NCBI GenBank assembly: GCA_033182465.1
Contig: CP137326.1
Coordinates: 558,001 to 622,000, forward strand
Length of the DNA stretch: 64,000 nt
Reading direction: 5' to 3'
Source of the DNA: Sanghuangporus weigelae
Taxonomy: Eukaryota > Basidiomycota > Agaricomycetes > Hymenochaetales > Hymenochaetaceae
Made by a program: the position numbers and the translations under genes. The notes beneath the pieces are model-generated. The model was not told the DNA's origin, ran no database searches, and saw nothing but the letters and a program-made list of their open reading frames with translations. Position 1 is the first letter of the stretch. The number at the start of each line of letters is the position of its first letter. Positions 20,709-32,646 of this stretch are shown one piece after another.

Positions 20709-21478
20709 ATGCATTTCTCTCGCGTTGTCTCTTTCTTCGCTTTCTTCCTGACTCTCGGAACCGTAACGCTTGCCTCCCCGGCACTAATAGGTTTTGAGGT
20801 CGGTAAGCGCACAGGGAGTGGTGGCAGGGCCAATACGAACTCTATCAAGGAAATCCTTTCGACAGTCGAGTCGGTCGTTGAAGAAGTCTTGCTCGAGATC
20901 CGTAAGAAAATAGTAATTCTTACTCGTGGTGCCGCGAACTTATCTAGTCCTTGTCTGCAGAGAGTAACGTTGGTCAGAAGAATGCCACCCTCGGCGAGAT
21001 TGATGCACTCGTGCAGGAAGTCGTAAAGTCAATCGACGACGCGCATGTCGCGCTCCTGGTTTTCGGCACTGGCTCGCTCGGCAATTCAGTCAACACCACG
21101 GACATCGTTCTTGAAGCTGAAAAGATCATTGCGGTAAGATATTACACGTGCAACGAATGAACAAGATGTTGACTGTTCGACTCTTACCAGGACGTCGTCA
21201 AATTTCTCGAGATCGTCGACTCGACCCTTCCTGGTCTTCTAGCGGGAACGACGTCCAGCCTCGATCCCGCGCTCGCTGGTCTTTTGAATGAGCTCAATGG
21301 TCTCATGCCTGACTTCCTGAGTCTTTTGAAGCAACTGTGAGTATTTACCTCGCTCTATTCGTGAGCCAACCCTGATTTATCTCATCCCTTCTGTAGGTTG
21401 AATAGCCTTGATGGTATTACTAGCGGAACACTTTCCCGCCTCTCGTTCGTCCTCGTGACCGGACTTTTCATCTTTTGA
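20709..21478 (+). CDS. small secreted protein, helical (unrecognised family)
   Basis: Four exons: 20709-20901, 20961-21133, 21191-21336, 21397-21478, about 197 residues. A strong signal peptide starts the protein (FSRVVSFFAFFLTLGTVTLA). A hydrophilic stretch with KRTGSGG follows, possibly a Kex2 cleavage site. The rest is predicted amphipathic helix with many Leu, Val and Ile (EILSTVESVVEEVLLEI; LLAGTTSSLDPALAGLLNEL). The last 15 residues are hydrophobic (LSFVLVTGLFIF), so a GPI signal or membrane tail is possible. It has no cysteine pattern of a hydrophobin. Several in-frame Met codons lie upstream; I chose 20709 because it opens directly into the signal peptide. Proteins of this build are common in agaricomycetes, but I cannot name a function. 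Confidence 0.75.
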
Positions 21479-22032
21479 AGCATCGAGTCCTCTATATACT
21501 ATAATGTGGAATGTTCCAACGCACGGTTGAAACAAGGCAATTCAGAATCGAACTTGAACGATGAGACTCTGTCAACTTTCTTAGTTTTGATGTTTAGGGA
21601 TACACGCTCTGAAATATGATGACTCGGAATAGTCCTTATATCCTCAATCTAGAATTTTCGGATCAAGTATTTAAAATAAAATAAAAACCAAACACTATAT
21701 ATTGAATCTGCCCCTGAATTGTTCATTCTTTGCCTGTGAGCACTAGCGCGGATAAGGCAACGTTGCAGAAATGAACTTGTCGAGAAGTCAACAAAGAGCA
21801 CAGTAAAAGAGGTCGAAGCCATTTTAGCGAGCATTCAAAGGAAGAATAATCGCGGACGAGTGCATGAAGATTATACCAGTCGTCCGAGCATTGTCGTCCT
21901 GTGAAGCCTGTATTGCGCACCTAACTTGGAGATACCTATTTTGACTTATGCTCTGTAATACATGCACATCTATCTATCGATACAACACTTTTCAATTTTT
22001 ACACACAGCGATTTCACGAAACGCCGCATAGC
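21479..22032. other. convergent 3' flanks
   Basis: AT-rich region between the 3' ends of the small secreted protein gene (+) and the HECT ligase gene (-). No coding signal. Confidence 0.5.
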
Positions 22033-25000
22033 CTACGACAAATCAAACCCTGCGCCGGAAGTGATAGCTTGCAGGAGCTTGGCTTTCATTGTTCGCTCGT
22101 CATTATAGGCAGGTAACTACGTGGACGCACCCGTGTTCAATTAGTTGCTGTCCAACAGGAGCGCTTTGAAGAGAACAGCTTACCTTTAGTAAGTTTACAC
22201 ATGTACTTGCCGTCGGAAGCCGGTCCTGTTCCTCACCAGCGCGACGGATGGAGAAATTGGGTTGAAGCTCCTTGAACCCTCTGTTTGATCGAGTCGAGTC
22301 GAGTCATAACAGTAATAAGGTAGGCACACAAGAACAATCGAGAATCAGAAAGCAGGCACCAAGAAAGAAATGGAGGCATACAGTAACGGAGGCCGGCTGC
22401 AACTCGTTGCAAAGCGAAGCAGTGCTCTACGTTGCTCGTGGTCAAATGAGTTGACAACCTGAAGGATTGAGATGAAACATTAACGACCCCTTCATTATTG
22501 ATAGAAGGGTTGCTACTATACTAACCCTCCAGAAGGCTTCGATAATCGGGTCATCGTCTTTGTATCCGCCGTAGTGAGTATGGCGTCGCAAATCGTCAAG
22601 GTCAATCGGCGAGTTGACGCCCCCAATGAGGATCTGTATCTCCTGTTGATTGAACATCCTTAGAGCAGAAATATTAACCAACCAATGCAAACTAGGAGTA
22701 GACAAGCTGAACGTACCTTATCCACTTCGGGTCGATCATCTCCGACAGGCCATCGAAGAAAGCCTCGCTTTGCGGCTTGATTTTCTTCGTGAGGTGATAA
22801 TGGCATACTAAGTAGATGTATTGTAGACGATTGTCCTTCGTAACGGGCGTGTTGCTCCCGTTCGTGATCAGATTTATCGTCCGAGCCGTGCCAAACTCTA
22901 TTTCAGGGCGACATCAGAATTATCTTGTAAGTGTAAGAAAAAGGTCGACTATTAGTTACCTTCCTCAGTGACCGCAAAACTAAGTGAGAGATCTTCTAGA
23001 TTCCCGTCGTAGTTTTTCAAGAAGAGAAGACCATTATAAAGGTCTGGATCGAGCGATGCAAGATCATCCAGATAACTTTGCTTGCCCAACCACTGGTTTC
23101 GGAGCTAGCATCAATAATTTTCTGCAAGGAAAGGATGCTAATTCACCTTGGCAAGGAAGAATCCAGCAAAGGCTACGTCAACCAGAATACCTTCATACAA
23201 AGCTTTCCCTAATATTCGACCAATGAATCGGTACCATTCCAAGTTATACGCTGTATTTCCGAGTGACGTCAGCAAAATAGGAATCCAGGTCACTCCTGTT
23301 GCGAAACATACATTCTTTCGCGTATGAATGCGGATTCGGATAAAGTTCGTTCTGCTTCGTCGCCAGCCAGAGTCCCCGATCGGTGTCGAAAACCTCTTTG
23401 CACAGCGAAGTGAAGAACTCTTTGAACAAGCCACCACCATCTATGCCCGCTCTACATCAAAATGTCGACAATCAGCATCCATCAAATCTTGTCGTATGAC
23501 CTTAACTTACTCAACCTCTCCGTACCGGTTGATGAACTGAATTTCGATCAGACCCTTCAGGTTTACATTTCCAAGTTTATCGAATCCATCCTGCGCTACG
23601 TGTCCTCGCCTCACAGAAACACGAGCACGCGAAGCCAACGAGGCGCGCTCGTACCGAGACGTGCTCCCAGCAAACGCAATCATGTCGTTCCTGACAAATT
23701 GTCGGAATATTTCCACGCGCGTCTCGAATGGGATCGCGAATGGAATGTTATTGAGAATGCCGAGGCGAGGTGAAAGATGAGCAAGGAGCCACCTGTTGGC
23801 TGCGCGTCCGCCGCGATAGCTGAACGCGGTGCCGGAAGAAGAGAGTGACTGGTCTTCCGAGCTGTTGCTTCATTAGCACGTGAGATGACGAAAGGAGGTT
23901 GAAGACTCACATTGCCGCTTCAATGAAGGAACTCATGTCGATCTGTGAAGAGCATAACCAGTGATTCGGAGGCGTGAAAGGTCTCCTCGAGCTACACGCC
24001 AAGTTAGAGATTGGACTTCCAAACGAACAAAACTTGCTTACTCTCGTGCATGAATAGCTTGCAGGAGTTTGGTCATCTTGTCTCTGACGCCCTTCCAAGA
24101 TATTGGTGTCCCGGGTGCGTTTCCCTCAGATACCATCGACTCGTTCCAATAAAGAGCGAAGGCAATATTCATCAATTGCCGCGAGAAAGATATCACCTCA
24201 TCGACCGTCAAAGGATTACGATGTATTGACTTCGACGATGCGGTCGTAGCGGATAGTCTCGACGCAAAGAATTCATCGTCACCCATCGTGAGTAGCGCTT
24301 GAGTATAGATATCCGTCAAGAATAATAACGGTAGCCATTCCCCTCCGTGCGTAGTATCAGTGAGCACACGCACACTATCGTCGCCTTCCCGACCCAGAGC
24401 TGAGCTGCGAACGTAGCCGCGGTAAAGCTCGCGCACAAGACCGCCGCCCGCATTGCCAAGTACGGCAGAGAGAATATCTGCACGCGAAGCTGGCCAAGCG
24501 GCATATAAAGCCATGAAGGAAGCGTATAACGATAGTCGGGTCGACGGGAAAGGCGCACAGGTAGAGATGAGGGAACTGACGTGTTTGGTCGACGCCAGCG
24601 TTCGTAAGCGCGCGCGAGTCCTCGCATCGGCCTCGATGTTCGGTGGTTGCGCCTGCTGAGGAAGTGAGGATGGACCTGCTAAAGGCTCTGTTTCCTCGTC
24701 TGAGTCTTCACCATGGGACCAAGAACTTTGTGGAACATCGGAGGAAGGCGCTTCAAATGCATAAGCCGGTAAATCCGATAGAAGGCCAGTAAGGAGTCTC
24801 AAATATGTGTCTAGTGTCATCGCCGCTTTCAGAGCTTTGTATCGAGGAGGCATAAGCATAGCGAGGTTTGCAAGAAGGTGGATCCTATCTTGTACTGGAA
24901 AGCTAGAAAGCATATCGATGCTTGATTCGAGGAGATGTATCTGATTCAATGGGAGACGCGCTGAAAAGATTGAAAGATCTTGAAGGGGAAGCCGGTTCGG

Positions 25001-25873
25001 GAGAAGTGGGATAGTGAGGATATACTGCGCCATATCAATATATGCAGCTAAGTAAGGTTCCGAATCACTGGAGAACAAATTAAATGGTGCAGTGATAATG
25101 GGAATGATAAGGGGAAGTGCGGGAGTCGTGTTCTTTGCGTCTATATGCTAGAAGTGAGAATATCAGATCAATTTCTTGAAGAAACGAGGAATGTACTCAC
25201 TATACTTTGGATCGCATTTTTCAACAAGAAATAATAATTCCGATGCAAAAGGTAAAGCATTATCTTCTGAGACTGTGCAAGGGCCCCATCCAGAAGCGTG
25301 CTGAGCAGCTGAAGATGAGTCGTAGCGTATTGGGAGCTTGAATGCCAGTATCATCAAAACATAGGAAGGATGGTGACAAGAACGGAAAGCTCACGTCGGA
25401 TTATGTGCAACAGATCGCAGTAGTTGCATAGCTAGATGAGAAACCAGCGTTAGCCAACTATCTTGGGAAGATCCTGTGGCAGGTTCGGCTATTGAGGCGT
25501 TAGTGAGGCAACGTTATTTAGGAGCTGGATTACTTAAATACATGCCTTGTCCGGCGCGCACAACACGTTCTGACCAGACACCCAGTCTTTCTTCATCATC
25601 TTTGAGCAAGACGAGGCATCTCATCGCCTCGATTCCCGACGGATCCGCATCAAATCTGCTAGCTAGCTCTCCTCTAATTCTCTTTCTCGTTGCATAGCTT
25701 CGCCAAAGACTTTGCAGCGCGATAGCTGCCTCTTCCTGGCGGCGCTGCAGTAGGCGTTCATTTCGGATGGCTTTCACGTTCTGTAGCACATCATCATGCG
25801 TGGCAGCAGCAGATGCACCTCCAAGATTAATCTTTCGTTTTCGTCTGTCGTCACCGTCAAAAAGCGGAAACAT
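22033..25873 (-). CDS. HUL5: HECT E3 ubiquitin ligase, Hul5/UBE3C type
   Basis: Ubiquitin ligase that extends chains on proteasome-bound and misfolded substrates. The start at 25873 gives MFPLFDGDDRRKRKINLGG, typical of the family. An IQ-like motif follows (AAIALQSLWRSYATRKRIR, about residues 50-68). The middle is a long helical region in one large exon (about 25078-24041). The HECT domain is spread over many small exons in the last 1.9 kb: FKEFFTSLCKEVFDTDRGLW, WYRFIGRILGKALYEGILVD, QILIGGVNSPIDLDDLRRH, and FDHEQRRALLRFATSCSRPP. The catalytic Cys is in RLPTASTCVNLLK (about 22210-22190). The protein ends AYNDERTMKAKLLQAITSG..GFDLS, a standard HECT C-terminus. First intron: about 25533-25490 after MYL. 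Not every exon boundary in the C-terminal half was resolved. Confidence 0.9.
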
Positions 25874-26416
25874 GACCGTTGATGACGAAGATGCGTGGAA
25901 AGTGAGGTGAATGCCGACAAGTTGGCAGTACGCAAGCTGCGGCTGTGCCCGTCGATCACTTACATACGCACATCATCACATCAGTGCTTATGTCAGCTAC
26001 ACCTCATGGGGCTCAATGATGTTTTCGTTTTCATTTCCGAAAAGAAAAACATATTTGCGATCCACGTGTAAAGAGCATTTGTAGCACAAGGAGGCCTCAC
26101 GGGGAAAAAAAGTAGTCGTTTCGACGGACAAGATGGCGGGGCTCGAAGGATACAATGGATGGATTGCATGTGGCTGTATGCGAACCACGCGGCTATAAAG
26201 ATCTCGCGTATTTGGCTCCGCTTCGAGCACTATAAAGCCCATTATTTGCCTCTTACCACCATCATCCCTGTCCTTTCTCTTTCAAAAGCCGGCCACCCAC
26301 CTTCTTTTCTTCCTGCACGTTCGTTGCTCGCGACACACACTCTGGGCAGAGCCTTTTTTCTGATTGTTACTGAGTCGGCCCAGCCTCTCTCTTTTGTTCC
26401 CACTTCAGGACAGTGA
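25874..26416. promoter_or_regulatory. divergent promoter, HECT ligase / AA9
   Basis: Shared 543-bp region. On the AA9 side, two TATA boxes (TATAAAG at 26194-26200 and 26231-26237) lie about 220 and 185 bp before the start. A GCGGGG at 26136-26141 fits the SYGGRG site of CreA/Mig1-type glucose repressors, as expected for a cellulolytic gene. Function is inferred from motif matches only. Confidence 0.45.
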
Positions 26417-27803
26417 ATGATGCGTTTCTCCACATCCTTTTCTGCGGCGTTCGTTCTGCTTTCACTTGGCTTGCGTGCCAGTGCGCACGGTTTCCCGCTT
26501 CGTGTCACTGTTGACAGCACTGAGTATGCCGGTGCGAATGGTCCAAGCGCCGCAAGTGACTCTCCGATCCGCAAGGTGCGTCTAGAAAGCCTCTGCGGCC
26601 CTTCATTGCACAATGAAAACTGATTTTGTTCGTCATTTCTACAGGTCAGCTCGAACAGTCCCGTGACAGACCCAACGTCAGACAACATCATCTGCGGCTT
26701 GGACGCCGCGCAAGCATCAAGCTTCGCCTCCGCTAACCCAGGAAGTACCCTCCAGTTCTTCTGGGGTACAATTTCTGGCGGAAACTGGTTCCACAATGTC
26801 GGTAAGTAATATTTTGTCTTTCGCAATGCTCTCCTTGTATCTCGTGCTATTGTATCGTGGATTATGAGCGCTCATAGTCAATTGACAGGTCCGATCATGA
26901 CCTATATGACTGCTTGCTCCGGTGACTGCTCATCTTTCACTCCGGACGCCTCAACCGAGTGGTTCAAGATTGATGAGCAAGGCGAGTCCGCTGATGGTGA
27001 TTCGAGCACTTGGGCACAAGCAAAACTGCTTGACGGCTCACCCGCGACCGTCACAATTCCTAACGGACTCAAAGCGGGCAACTACCTTGTGCGGCATGAA
27101 ATCGTCTCCTTACAGAACTCAGTATCGGCCGGTGGTGCAGAGTATTACCCGAGCTGCTTGCAAGTCACAGTTGGTGGTAACGATAATGGCGAGCCCAGCG
27201 AAACGTACGTCTGTTCTTCGTTTCCTGTCTGGTTTTGTATTTATGATATTTCAGCGTCCATTTCCCGGGTGCATACAGTGAGACTGACCCTGGTATCTTG
27301 GGTGATGTAAGTTTTAATCTTAAGCCTCAAGCTTATCATCTAAATCGCACATACAGTTCTACACTTCTGGATATTCGTATGTCTTCCCGGGCGGGAGTGT
27401 AGCGACAATCAGTGGCTCTGATTCCTCTTCGGGTTCCTCGGGCTCCGGCTCGTCTGATGGCCCCGCCTCTTCGACGAGATCCTCGTCCCCCACCAGTTCG
27501 ACCACTGCTTCTTCAGCGTCCATTCCTGCAGCTTCTTCTCCCGCTGCATCACCATCCGCAGCTCCGACGACGCTGCCCGCAGTCGATAACCCGGGTGCCT
27601 CTCCGTCCTCTTCCCCCTCGACAACAAGCACGAGCTCTGCAGCGGGCGCAACGGCATCAGGCAGCTGCCGCTCTAAGAAACGTTCGCTTCGCCGTCGCCG
27701 TGCTACTATGGCTGCGAGAGCGAATGGCACGTCCTCTGAAGTTCCTTCACGTCGTTCTATGAAGATGCACAGACGTCGTGCTGCACATGCCGTGTCGTTC
27801 TGA
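26417..27803 (+). CDS. AA9 lytic polysaccharide monooxygenase-like protein with basic tail
   Basis: Secreted copper enzyme family that oxidatively cleaves cellulose or hemicellulose. Five exons: 26417-26575, 26645-26801, 26889-27204, 27255-27306, 27357-27803. They give 376 residues. The signal peptide (1-23, ending RASA) leaves His24 as the mature N-terminus, the first ligand of the His brace. WFHNVGP holds His103, the second ligand. YLVRHEIVSL and GGAEYYPSC with axial Tyr192 are family blocks, followed by VHFPGAYSETDPGI. Two second-sphere residues usually conserved in AA9 differ: Gln181 stands where a His is usual (IALH -> IVSLQ), and Glu190 where a Gln is usual (GAQxY -> GAEYY). After a Ser/Thr/Ala linker (about 248-325) there is no CBM1 but a tail rich in Arg and Lys (RSKKRSLRRRR; MKMHRRRAAH). 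A second ATG three bases downstream could also start it. Confidence 0.92.
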
Positions 27804-28692
27804 GTTCCTCTTCCTTCCCTTGCACCTCACTGTCCTCCGTTGCGATCCGTTATCCCTTCATCGTATTCTTATTGTCTTATAGTGCCGTGGCCGTGGTCGG
27901 AAGACCGGCTCTCCCTCAAATACCACGAATCAAACGACTTGATGTCGTATGAAAGTCCACGAGCTTATCGACTTGATGTCGCATATCCTCTCTCCTCTCA
28001 ATCAGCTACATTCTTTACTGCTTTGCTCTCCAACGTTTATCTTTTTTTTTATTCATTTTGTATTTGTGCACGCTCCGGTCGTTGTGCTTTCCCCATTCAT
28101 CTGTACAATAATCATCTGGGACCGCAATTGTATTGCGAAATGAAATAAAGGAATTTTTGTACTTGTGCCAAATCTTTTTATGTGACGTTTTTGGCATCAT
28201 TTTTCTGGTTTGAGAACCGATCAGAAAGAGATCGACAAGATCGACAAAAGGTATCAATACCAAGAAAGGCAATTACAGAACGTTCGCGTCATCATACTTT
28301 TCTCCGTTCATACAACAACACGACTGCGGCTCCGAAAGAATTGTCTTGACAACCTTTTCCCCAGTCCTCGACGACGAGCGTATTCATTTTTGCTTTATTC
28401 TGCCTCCTAAAAGTAATTCTTCGCGCGAGATCGGAATCGGAGAAATAGGAAAGGAACCTGACCGAGCTGAAACAACGGAGAAATTTTTCGTCGTGGACGA
28501 GATCAACTCATCTTCTTGATGAGTCACAAGCACTGATCTGGAATTGAAAATTTATTTATTCTTTTCATCCGGCTCGTCACGACTTCATCTTCAAGGTTGC
28601 ATTGACGACCAAAGGGGACTAGCCACAGTCGTAGTACTTGGAATTTTCGCTTCTGACTCTGAGGAAGTCTCGAAGTACAAATTGAAGATCAA
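27804..28692. other. intergenic, AA9 3' flank and DAHP synthase promoter
   Basis: No coding signal on either strand. AT-rich, with T-rich runs at about 28040-28070. Confidence 0.5.
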
Positions 28693-31178
28693 ATGAGATC
28701 GGAAACTTGGACACCGTCGTCTTGGAGGGATAAGCCGATTGCCCAGGTATGTTCTGGTACCTTCATCCATTGATTCTTGTGCGTGATTATTTTCGGGTAA
28801 CGATAGGGCGTGGATTATCCTGATGAGGATCATCTCAAAAGGTTAGTACTCCCTTTTCCTCGAGATTCCGAGAAGTCAGCCACTTTGGGTTAAGATTCTC
28901 CATAATCCTTTCGGTACAAAACATGAGTTGATTGGAATTGATATTGACAACTTTATGACAGGGTTTTGAGTCAAGTCGTAAAGCTTCCGCCTCTTGTATC
29001 ACCTGGTGAAGTCAGTATGATGTTCCTGCAACGTATATGGAAAATGTCGATCGTCGTTGATACTTATGCGAATATTATGGCTGGTCTCTCCTTCTGGATG
29101 AATTAGATCGAGCGTCTCCGCTTCCAACTATCTGCGGTGCAGCGTAACGAAGCCTTCTTGCTGCACGCAGGAGATTGCGCGGAGAGTTTCGACGCGTGCA
29201 CACATGTACGTTCCTATAGTGCCTGTTGTCTCAAATATTGAGCGCATATCATTCATAGGAAAATATATCGGCGAAGCTCGGCCTCATATTGACATTCTCG
29301 TTGATTCTCATTTGGGGTGCTCGTGTGCCAGTCGTACGTGTCTTCATTGTATATCAGGATGTCCTCAAAAGATTGAAGCGGATGCTGTAGGTGCGAATAG
29401 GGCGAATTGCTGGTCAATATGCGAAGCCCAGAAGTAGCGGAACTGAAATTATAGATGGGAAGGAAGTATTTAGTTTCAGGTGTGTATTATATGAGTTCGG
29501 TGGATAATTTCTGAGTAGTCAACGATTCTCGCTCGATAGAGGCGACAATGTGAACAGGTCAGTAGTTGGGACTAATTTGACTTGGAATTTCCTGTGAACA
29601 CCGTTGAAATCTTTCAGTTTGGATCCGGATGCTCGTTCTCCTGATCCAGAGCGCTTGCTGAGGTACGTGTACCCGAATGCATCATTCTCTGCTCACATTT
29701 GAAGATTTAATCTTGTATAGTGCTTATTTCCACTCCACTGCAACTCTTAATTGCGTTCGTTCGCTGTTGACCTCCGGGTTCGCATCGCTCCAGCAACGTC
29801 ATCCACGCGATTGGTCTCTTGCATATGTTCGCTCTCCTACTCTACGGTATGTTCGTTATGCCACTTCTTCCAGTACAATTAGACATGCTGATTACTTGGA
29901 TGTAGAAAGGAATTCGAGCGGATTACAGAAGGTCTCGCAGATGCGCTCGATTTTAGCAACACGATAGGCGCAACATCTGGTCGCGAAGCTCTCGGATTCG
30001 AGCAAGGTGGTGGACAAGGTGTTCTTGGTGAGGTCGACTTCTACACAAGGTAATCGCACATACTGTTAAGTTTTCGCAGTTTACTGATCTCGAATTGCAG
30101 TCACGAAGGTTTGATGTTAGGTTATGAGGAGGCATTGACACGTGCACTCCCCGTGCCTTCATCCCTCCGCTCTTCAGTAAAAGGTACCGCCATCAAGAGC
30201 AATAACTCCGACGAGGTACCACACGCATACTACAACACCTCCGCTCACTTTGTCTGGATTGGTGATCGCACGCGCCAGCTGGACGGTGCACACGTGGAGT
30301 ATTTCCGGGGAATCCGAAATCCAATTGGAATTAAGGTTGGCCCGTCTATGCGTGGTGAGGAACTTGTTAGGCTCTTAGACAGTAAGTGCTTGCATACAGG
30401 CTGAGCGAGGTCCAAATCGTCTTTTGATTTGAAATTGATCAAACTTAAATCGATAGTCGTAAATCCTGAAAAAGAGTGTGGTCGCGTCACTCTGATCACA
30501 CGTTACGGGGCGAGTAAGGTATCGGAGCATCTTGCAGGACACATCGCCGCTGTGCAAAAGTCCGGACACCCGGTTGCGTGGGTTTGCGATGCTATGCACG
30601 GAAAGTAGGTGTTCATGCCCCATTCTCAGTTTGATCCAATTAGAAATAATTAATATCCGTTTCTCTCTCAGTACACACGTCTCCTCTACTGGTCTGAAAA
30701 CCCGACACTTTGGCGCAATAGTCGACGAACTTACTGCTTGTTTGCGCATTCATGCCGAATGCGGGTCGGCATTGAATGGTGTGAGTCTTGAGTTCACGGG
30801 CGAATTCAATGAGGCCGGGTACAGCGTCACGGAGTGTCTCGGTGGAAGTATGGAACTCAGCGAAGAGGAACTCGAGCTGCGGTACCAGGTATGTTTTGCA
30901 ATTTACCTGGGCGTATTCATTGAAAGTTTATTCGAACCTGGCTCACCTGCACTGCAAATGATAGTCTTTCTGTGACCCTCGGCTCAACTTTGAACAGAGC
31001 TTGGGTAAGCTCTTTAGCTGACTTATTCTGAGCGAACAATCTTTATGAATCGTCGACATTTGTAGATCTCGCGTTCATGATCACCAATCACTTCAAAAAG
31101 ATTCGAACCGGCGCAGCATTGAGCGGGACAGACCCACTCCTTTCGGAGCTGGGAGGGCGGCTTTTGAAACGAGCCTGA
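28693..31178 (+). CDS. class II 3-deoxy-D-arabino-heptulosonate 7-phosphate synthase
   Basis: First enzyme of the shikimate pathway: joins phosphoenolpyruvate and erythrose 4-phosphate. Fifteen exons give 510 residues: 28693-28746, 28807-28841, 28962-29010, 29107-29205, 29259-29333, 29391-29479, 29540-29557, 29618-29662, 29721-29846, 29906-30049, 30101-30381, 30457-30604, 30672-30888, 30965-31004, 31066-31178. Family motifs in order: [38 protein letters not shown] (metal-binding Cys), [89 protein letters not shown], and GVSLEFTGE. This is the plant/bacterial class II type, not the Aro3/Aro4 class I type of yeast. Exon 7 is an 18-nt microexon inside RGDNVN. Confidence 0.95.
29540..29557 (+). 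other. 18-nt microexon of the DAHP synthase gene
   Basis: Bounded by an AG acceptor at 29538-29539 and a GT donor at 29558. The flanking introns are both 60 nt. It encodes the core of the conserved RGDNVN motif. Skipping it would remove exactly six codons and keep the frame. Confidence 0.8.
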
Positions 31179-32646
31179 AAGAAAACTGCACTAAGCAGAT
31201 TATAATATAAGTAGTCGGCTTGGTTTCGAACCCCAAGTTGATGAGTACATATTCTTGTTGTTGCACCTTTTAGTAAAAAGAAGCAACTTGTACTCTTCTC
31301 GCAACCAGAAAGGTTGATACCAACAAGATAAAATCCGAATTTGTCAGTGTCACTAATCGTGTACCTTCCTATACCTCAAAACAGAATGCAGCATTCAGAC
31401 CTCAGCGGTCCGGAAGTCCGCATTTCCTCAGGTAACCTTACCTCCATCTTTCGGCTTTCGCAGATAAACCGGTCAGAAAAGCGAAGAGCTGTGTCCATGA
31501 AAAAATTGTATGTGGTGTATGTGCTATCAGAGTGTCAAACAATCAGCGGTGGTTCCGTTCAGCCCATACCGGAAGGTAACGAAATTTGCTGGAGCGCTTG
31601 TAAGTTTCATCGGATAATCTTGAAAGACAAAAGATTACATCGATCCTCATCACCTGTAGTAGACAGCAATTCAGAGCCGACTATCAAGTTCAGAAGACAA
31701 GTTCTAGTATCCAATAATCGCCTGCTTTGTCTAAGAGTGACGAGTGTTCAGTAATCTGGCGGTGCCTGTATCCTTCGATTCGACCTGGATTTCGTGGCAT
31801 TCTCCCCAACATTTTGACCAGCCTGTCACTGAGAATAAATTGGTCCAGTGAGAGCATCTTCCAATCTATGAACATGGGGAAGGAAAGATTAGCTGTCCGG
31901 TAGGGAGTCTGTAAACGAAAACGGCACTCGGCTTCTCGTCGAAAATACACCTCACCGCCCATTCAAGAAGAATACTTAAGCTTCTTACCAGAGTAAAATG
32001 CATCTGCGATAAATAGGTAAAGACTCCAAGTCATGCGATGTCGTTGGAGATTTGGACAATCTGTTAAGTTGAGCTAAGTATGAATTGTGACGTTATCTAC
32101 AGTTCGTTTTGAGAACCGATATTTAACTGGCCAGCGACATCCAGAGCTGGCAGACATGATTTTCGGAGCTCTCTTATGAGGGACGAATCTCGTGTGGCTC
32201 ATCTAGACTCGAATCTTGCTTCGCACATTCTGTTTCGCGTCATCTGTGAAGTGATTAAAGACTCGACTGGCAAAATTTGTGACGGTGTACCATTCAACTT
32301 GAATGCATTTGCAATCGTAGGGTTCATGCCGTATCATGCCGTATCATGTCGTATACGAACTTGAAGCATTGGCCCATCTATCTATTCTGGCTTGCAGCAG
32401 TCTTGTCTCTCAATCCCTCATGCAGGCCTCCTAGGCTTACCGTGAGTATCACGATCGTGGCCGAGTAAAAAGATCATGTGTGGCTGTACCGCATGGACCA
32501 GAACAAAATCACGGTCACATGTTTCGTGCCTAAAGGATGCGAAGTCGGTCCGGGATCACCTTACAGTAACCCACATCATCAGTGCAGCGTGGCAAGGCGA
32601 AAGGGCTGATAATGGCCTGTCGTTTTTTGTTTTCTTCGTACTGAAA
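31179..32646. other. intergenic, 1.5 kb
   Basis: No gene recognised. A 137-codon open stretch at 31341-31754 has no family features and I treat it as chance. A decamer is repeated three times at 32325-32354. Confidence 0.45.
32325..32354. repeat. 3x tandem decamer
   Basis: CATGCCGTAT occurs twice perfectly (32325-32334, 32335-32344) and once with a single change (CATGTCGTAT, 32345-32354). About 290 bp upstream of the Artemis-like gene. Confidence 0.8.

Noticed and set aside
22270-22310. Short GAGTC triplet repeat
   Set aside because: Three copies of five bases within an intron of the HECT ligase gene; too short to be meaningful.
31205-31240. Sequence resembling a tRNA B box (GGTTTCGAACCCC)
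   Set aside because: No A box at the right distance on either strand and no cloverleaf pairing around it.
31341-31754. 137-codon plus-strand open stretch
   Set aside because: Composition is not protein-like, no homologous motif is recognised, and no splice partners are evident.
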